Shown piece after piece: positions 5,249 through 6,734 of a DNA stretch of 6,734 nucleotides. This stretch comes from an uncultured Prevotella sp. GTDB taxonomy: Bacteria > Bacteroidota > Bacteroidia > Bacteroidales > Bacteroidaceae. Numbering within the stretch: position 1 is the first letter of the stretch; each line of letters opens with the position of its first letter. The stretch is taken from the NCBI GenBank assembly GCA_934230685.1, contig CAKQFF010000104.1, positions 1-6,734 of the forward strand, written 5' to 3'. A program made the position numbers and the translations under genes. The notes under the pieces are model-generated. The model saw only the letters and a list, made by a program, of their open reading frames with translations. It searched no databases and had not been told where the DNA came from.

Positions 5249-5692
5249 TTATTCGAGTATTTCACGAAGCGGTATCATCACGAAGTCACGCTCATGCATC
5301 AAAGGATGCGGCAAAGTGAGCGTGGGCGTGGTAATATGCAAGTCGTCATACATCAGTATGTCGATGTCTATCGGGCGGTCGTGGTATTCTCCGTCAACGG
5401 ATTTCGCCTTGCGCCCGAGCTTTCGCTCAATATCCTGGGTTATAGTAAGGATTTGTTCTGGCGACAACACGCTCTTTATGCGCACACACATATTCAGGAA
5501 CATATTGGCCGACTCAAATCCCCACGGCTCTGTTTCGAGTGGCGATGATTCACGGTCTACTCTGCCCACTTCCTCATTTATCATGGCAATGGCACGGCGC
5601 ATTATGGCATGGCGGTCGCCAAGATTGGAGCCGAGCGAGAGATAAACCGTATGAAGATATTCTTTTGACACGCCCTCTTCCACCTTAGTCAT
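5249..5692 (-). CDS. folK: 2-amino-4-hydroxy-6-hydroxymethyldihydropteridine diphosphokinase
   Basis: This 147-residue cytosolic enzyme transfers pyrophosphate from ATP to 6-hydroxymethyl-7,8-dihydropterin, the step before dihydropteroate synthase in folate synthesis. Family motifs appear in order: [10 protein letters not shown] (18-27), the loop ETEPWGF (53-59), FLNMCVRI (65-72), [10 protein letters not shown] (88-97), [14 protein letters not shown] (104-117), with the two magnesium-binding aspartates in DID, and [16 protein letters not shown] (127-142). Length is normal for a single-domain HPPK. The ATG lies inside the end of queA and the two genes overlap by 8 bases (5685-5692), so translation is probably coupled. 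The first dozen residues are a non-conserved leader before the conserved strand. The stop lies against the perfect inverted repeat. Confidence 0.95.
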   Translation of the reverse strand: MTKVEEGVSKEYLHTVYLSLGSNLGDRHAIMRRAIAMINEEVGRVDRESSPLETEPWGFESANMFLNMCVRIKSVLSPEQILTITQDIERKLGRKAKSVDGEYHDRPIDIDILMYDDLHITTPTLTLPHPLMHERDFVMIPLREILE

Positions 5693-6734
5693 TCACAATG
5701 AGCAACGCGTCGCCGTAGCAACCGAACATATAGCCGTGCTTCACAGCGAGGTTGTAAGCCTCCATCACGAGGTCGTAGCCTCCGAAGGCACATGTCTCCA
5801 TGAGCAATGTCGACAACGGATGATAGAAGTTGGAAATCATCGAGTCGGCAAGTCCGAAGTCATACGGCGGGAAGATGAACTTGTTGGTCCATCCCTCATA
5901 TTCCTTCAACATACCGTCGGTGCCAACAGCTGTCTCGGTAGCCTTAACCACACTTGTGCCCACAGCACACACGTGGCGGCCTTCCTGCTTGGTCTTGTTC
6001 ACGATGGCACAAGCCTCAGCACCAATGTGCATCTGCTCAGAGTCCATCTTATGCTTTGTAAGGTCCTCAACCTCAATGTCGTGGAAGTTGCCAAGTCCGC
6101 AATGCAGAGTGATGTAGGCAAAGTTGATGCCCTTGATTTCCATACGCTTCATCAACTCGCGCGAGAAGTGCAGACCAGTGGCAGGAGCCGTAACGGCACC
6201 CTCGTTCTTGGCAAATATACACTGGAAGTCGTCGAAGTCGTCCTCTGTAGCGTGATGATCCTCGCGGCGGTCAATCACATAGCGTGGCAGCGGAGCCTCG
6301 CCAAGCGAATAGAGTTCGCGCTTGAACTCGTCGTGAGGACAGTCGTAGAGGAAGCGCAATGTACGTCCGCGGCTTGTTGTGTTGTCGATAACCTCAGCCA
6401 CCATCGTGCCGCTCTCGTCGAAGAAGAGCTTATTGCCGATACGTATCTTGCGAGCAGGCTCAACGAGCACGTCCCAAAGGCGCATCTCCTCATTAAGCTC
6501 ACGCAGAAGGAACACCTCAATCTTGGCGTCGGTCTTCTCCTTTGTGCCGTAGAGGCGCGCCGGGAATACCTTTGTGTCGTTGAAGATGAACGTGTCGTGC
6601 TCGTCGAAATAGTCGAGCACATTGCGGAAGTCGAGGTATTCACCCTCAATGGGCTTGCCGTCGGCGTCCTTCTTAAACATGTCGATAGTTTGAGATTTCT
6701 TATGCAAAACCATCAGTCGGCACTCGTCGCGACG
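5685..6734 (-). CDS. queA: S-adenosylmethionine:tRNA ribosyltransferase-isomerase, 5' end outside the window
   Basis: QueA moves the ribosyl part of S-adenosylmethionine onto 7-aminomethyl-deazaguanine at tRNA position 34, making epoxyqueuosine, the late step of queuosine synthesis. The reading frame stays open to the window edge and encodes RRDECRL before the methionine at 6713. This matches the conserved (Y/H)RDxxRLMVL near the N-terminus of the family, so 6713 is an internal methionine and about 20 residues are missing. Counting from that methionine, motifs are [15 protein letters not shown] (42-56), [11 protein letters not shown] (80-90), [13 protein letters not shown] (172-184), [10 protein letters not shown] (201-210), DSEQMHI (224-230), [10 protein letters not shown] (251-260) and [19 protein letters not shown] (294-312). 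It overlaps folK. From memory, Bacteroidetes often place truB and uppP upstream of queA, which would lie just right of the window. Confidence 0.95.
   Translation of the reverse strand, partial: RRDECRLMVLHKKSQTIDMFKKDADGKPIEGEYLDFRNVLDYFDEHDTFIFNDTKVFPARLYGTKEKTDAKIEVFLLRELNEEMRLWDVLVEPARKIRIGNKLFFDESGTMVAEVIDNTTSRGRTLRFLYDCPHDEFKRELYSLGEAPLPRYVIDRREDHHATEDDFDDFQCIFAKNEGAVTAPATGLHFSRELMKRMEIKGINFAYITLHCGLGNFHDIEVEDLTKHKMDSEQMHIGAEACAIVNKTKQEGRHVCAVGTSVVKATETAVGTDGMLKEYEGWTNKFIFPPYDFGLADSMISNFYHPLSTLLMETCAFGGYDLVMEAYNLAVKHGYMFGCYGDALLIVND

Noticed and set aside
6275..6649. Minus-strand frame rich in Ser, Thr and Arg inside queA.
   Set aside because: Low-complexity frame-shifted reading of queA; the queA frame itself is intact across this stretch.

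Overview
The window looks like chromosomal DNA from a Bacteroidales bacterium, most likely of the Prevotella group. The evidence is: a promoter of the Bacteroidetes type (TTTG, 19 bases, TAnnTTTG) at 55-85; start codons preceded by A/T-rich sequence rather than Shine-Dalgarno sites; moderate-GC genes separated by very A/T-rich gaps; and protein variants typical of the phylum (Mrp without CxxC, TrmB with SDPQMK in place of PDPWPK).

Layout. Bases 1-198 hold no gene but carry a strong leftward promoter for a gene beyond the left edge and a palindromic hairpin. Two leftward housekeeping genes follow: mrp (199-1299) and trmB (1519-2289). The whole gap between them is a nested inverted repeat built of 7-base units. 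Bases 2290-2458 form a divergent promoter region. A rightward cluster follows (2459-4986): an ECF sigma factor, a single-pass membrane protein that is probably its anti-sigma factor, a small secreted protein of unknown function, and an outer-membrane beta-barrel protein. The convergent gap 4987-5248 is dense in hairpins and ends in a perfect 36-bp inverted repeat. folK (5249-5692) and the 5'-truncated queA (5685-6734) then run leftward with an 8-base overlap.

How the genes work together. The sigma and membrane genes overlap by ATGA and are probably translationally coupled. With the two exported proteins they have the layout of an envelope-sensing system whose signal and targets are unknown. 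This is the best candidate for an undescribed system in the window. trmB and queA both modify tRNA, while folK makes a folate precursor from the same GTP-derived intermediate that feeds queuosine synthesis. The two intergenic inverted repeats share an architecture (degenerate 7-8 base units in mirrored arms, lying against the stop codon of a leftward gene) but not a sequence. They are the most unusual non-coding structures here.
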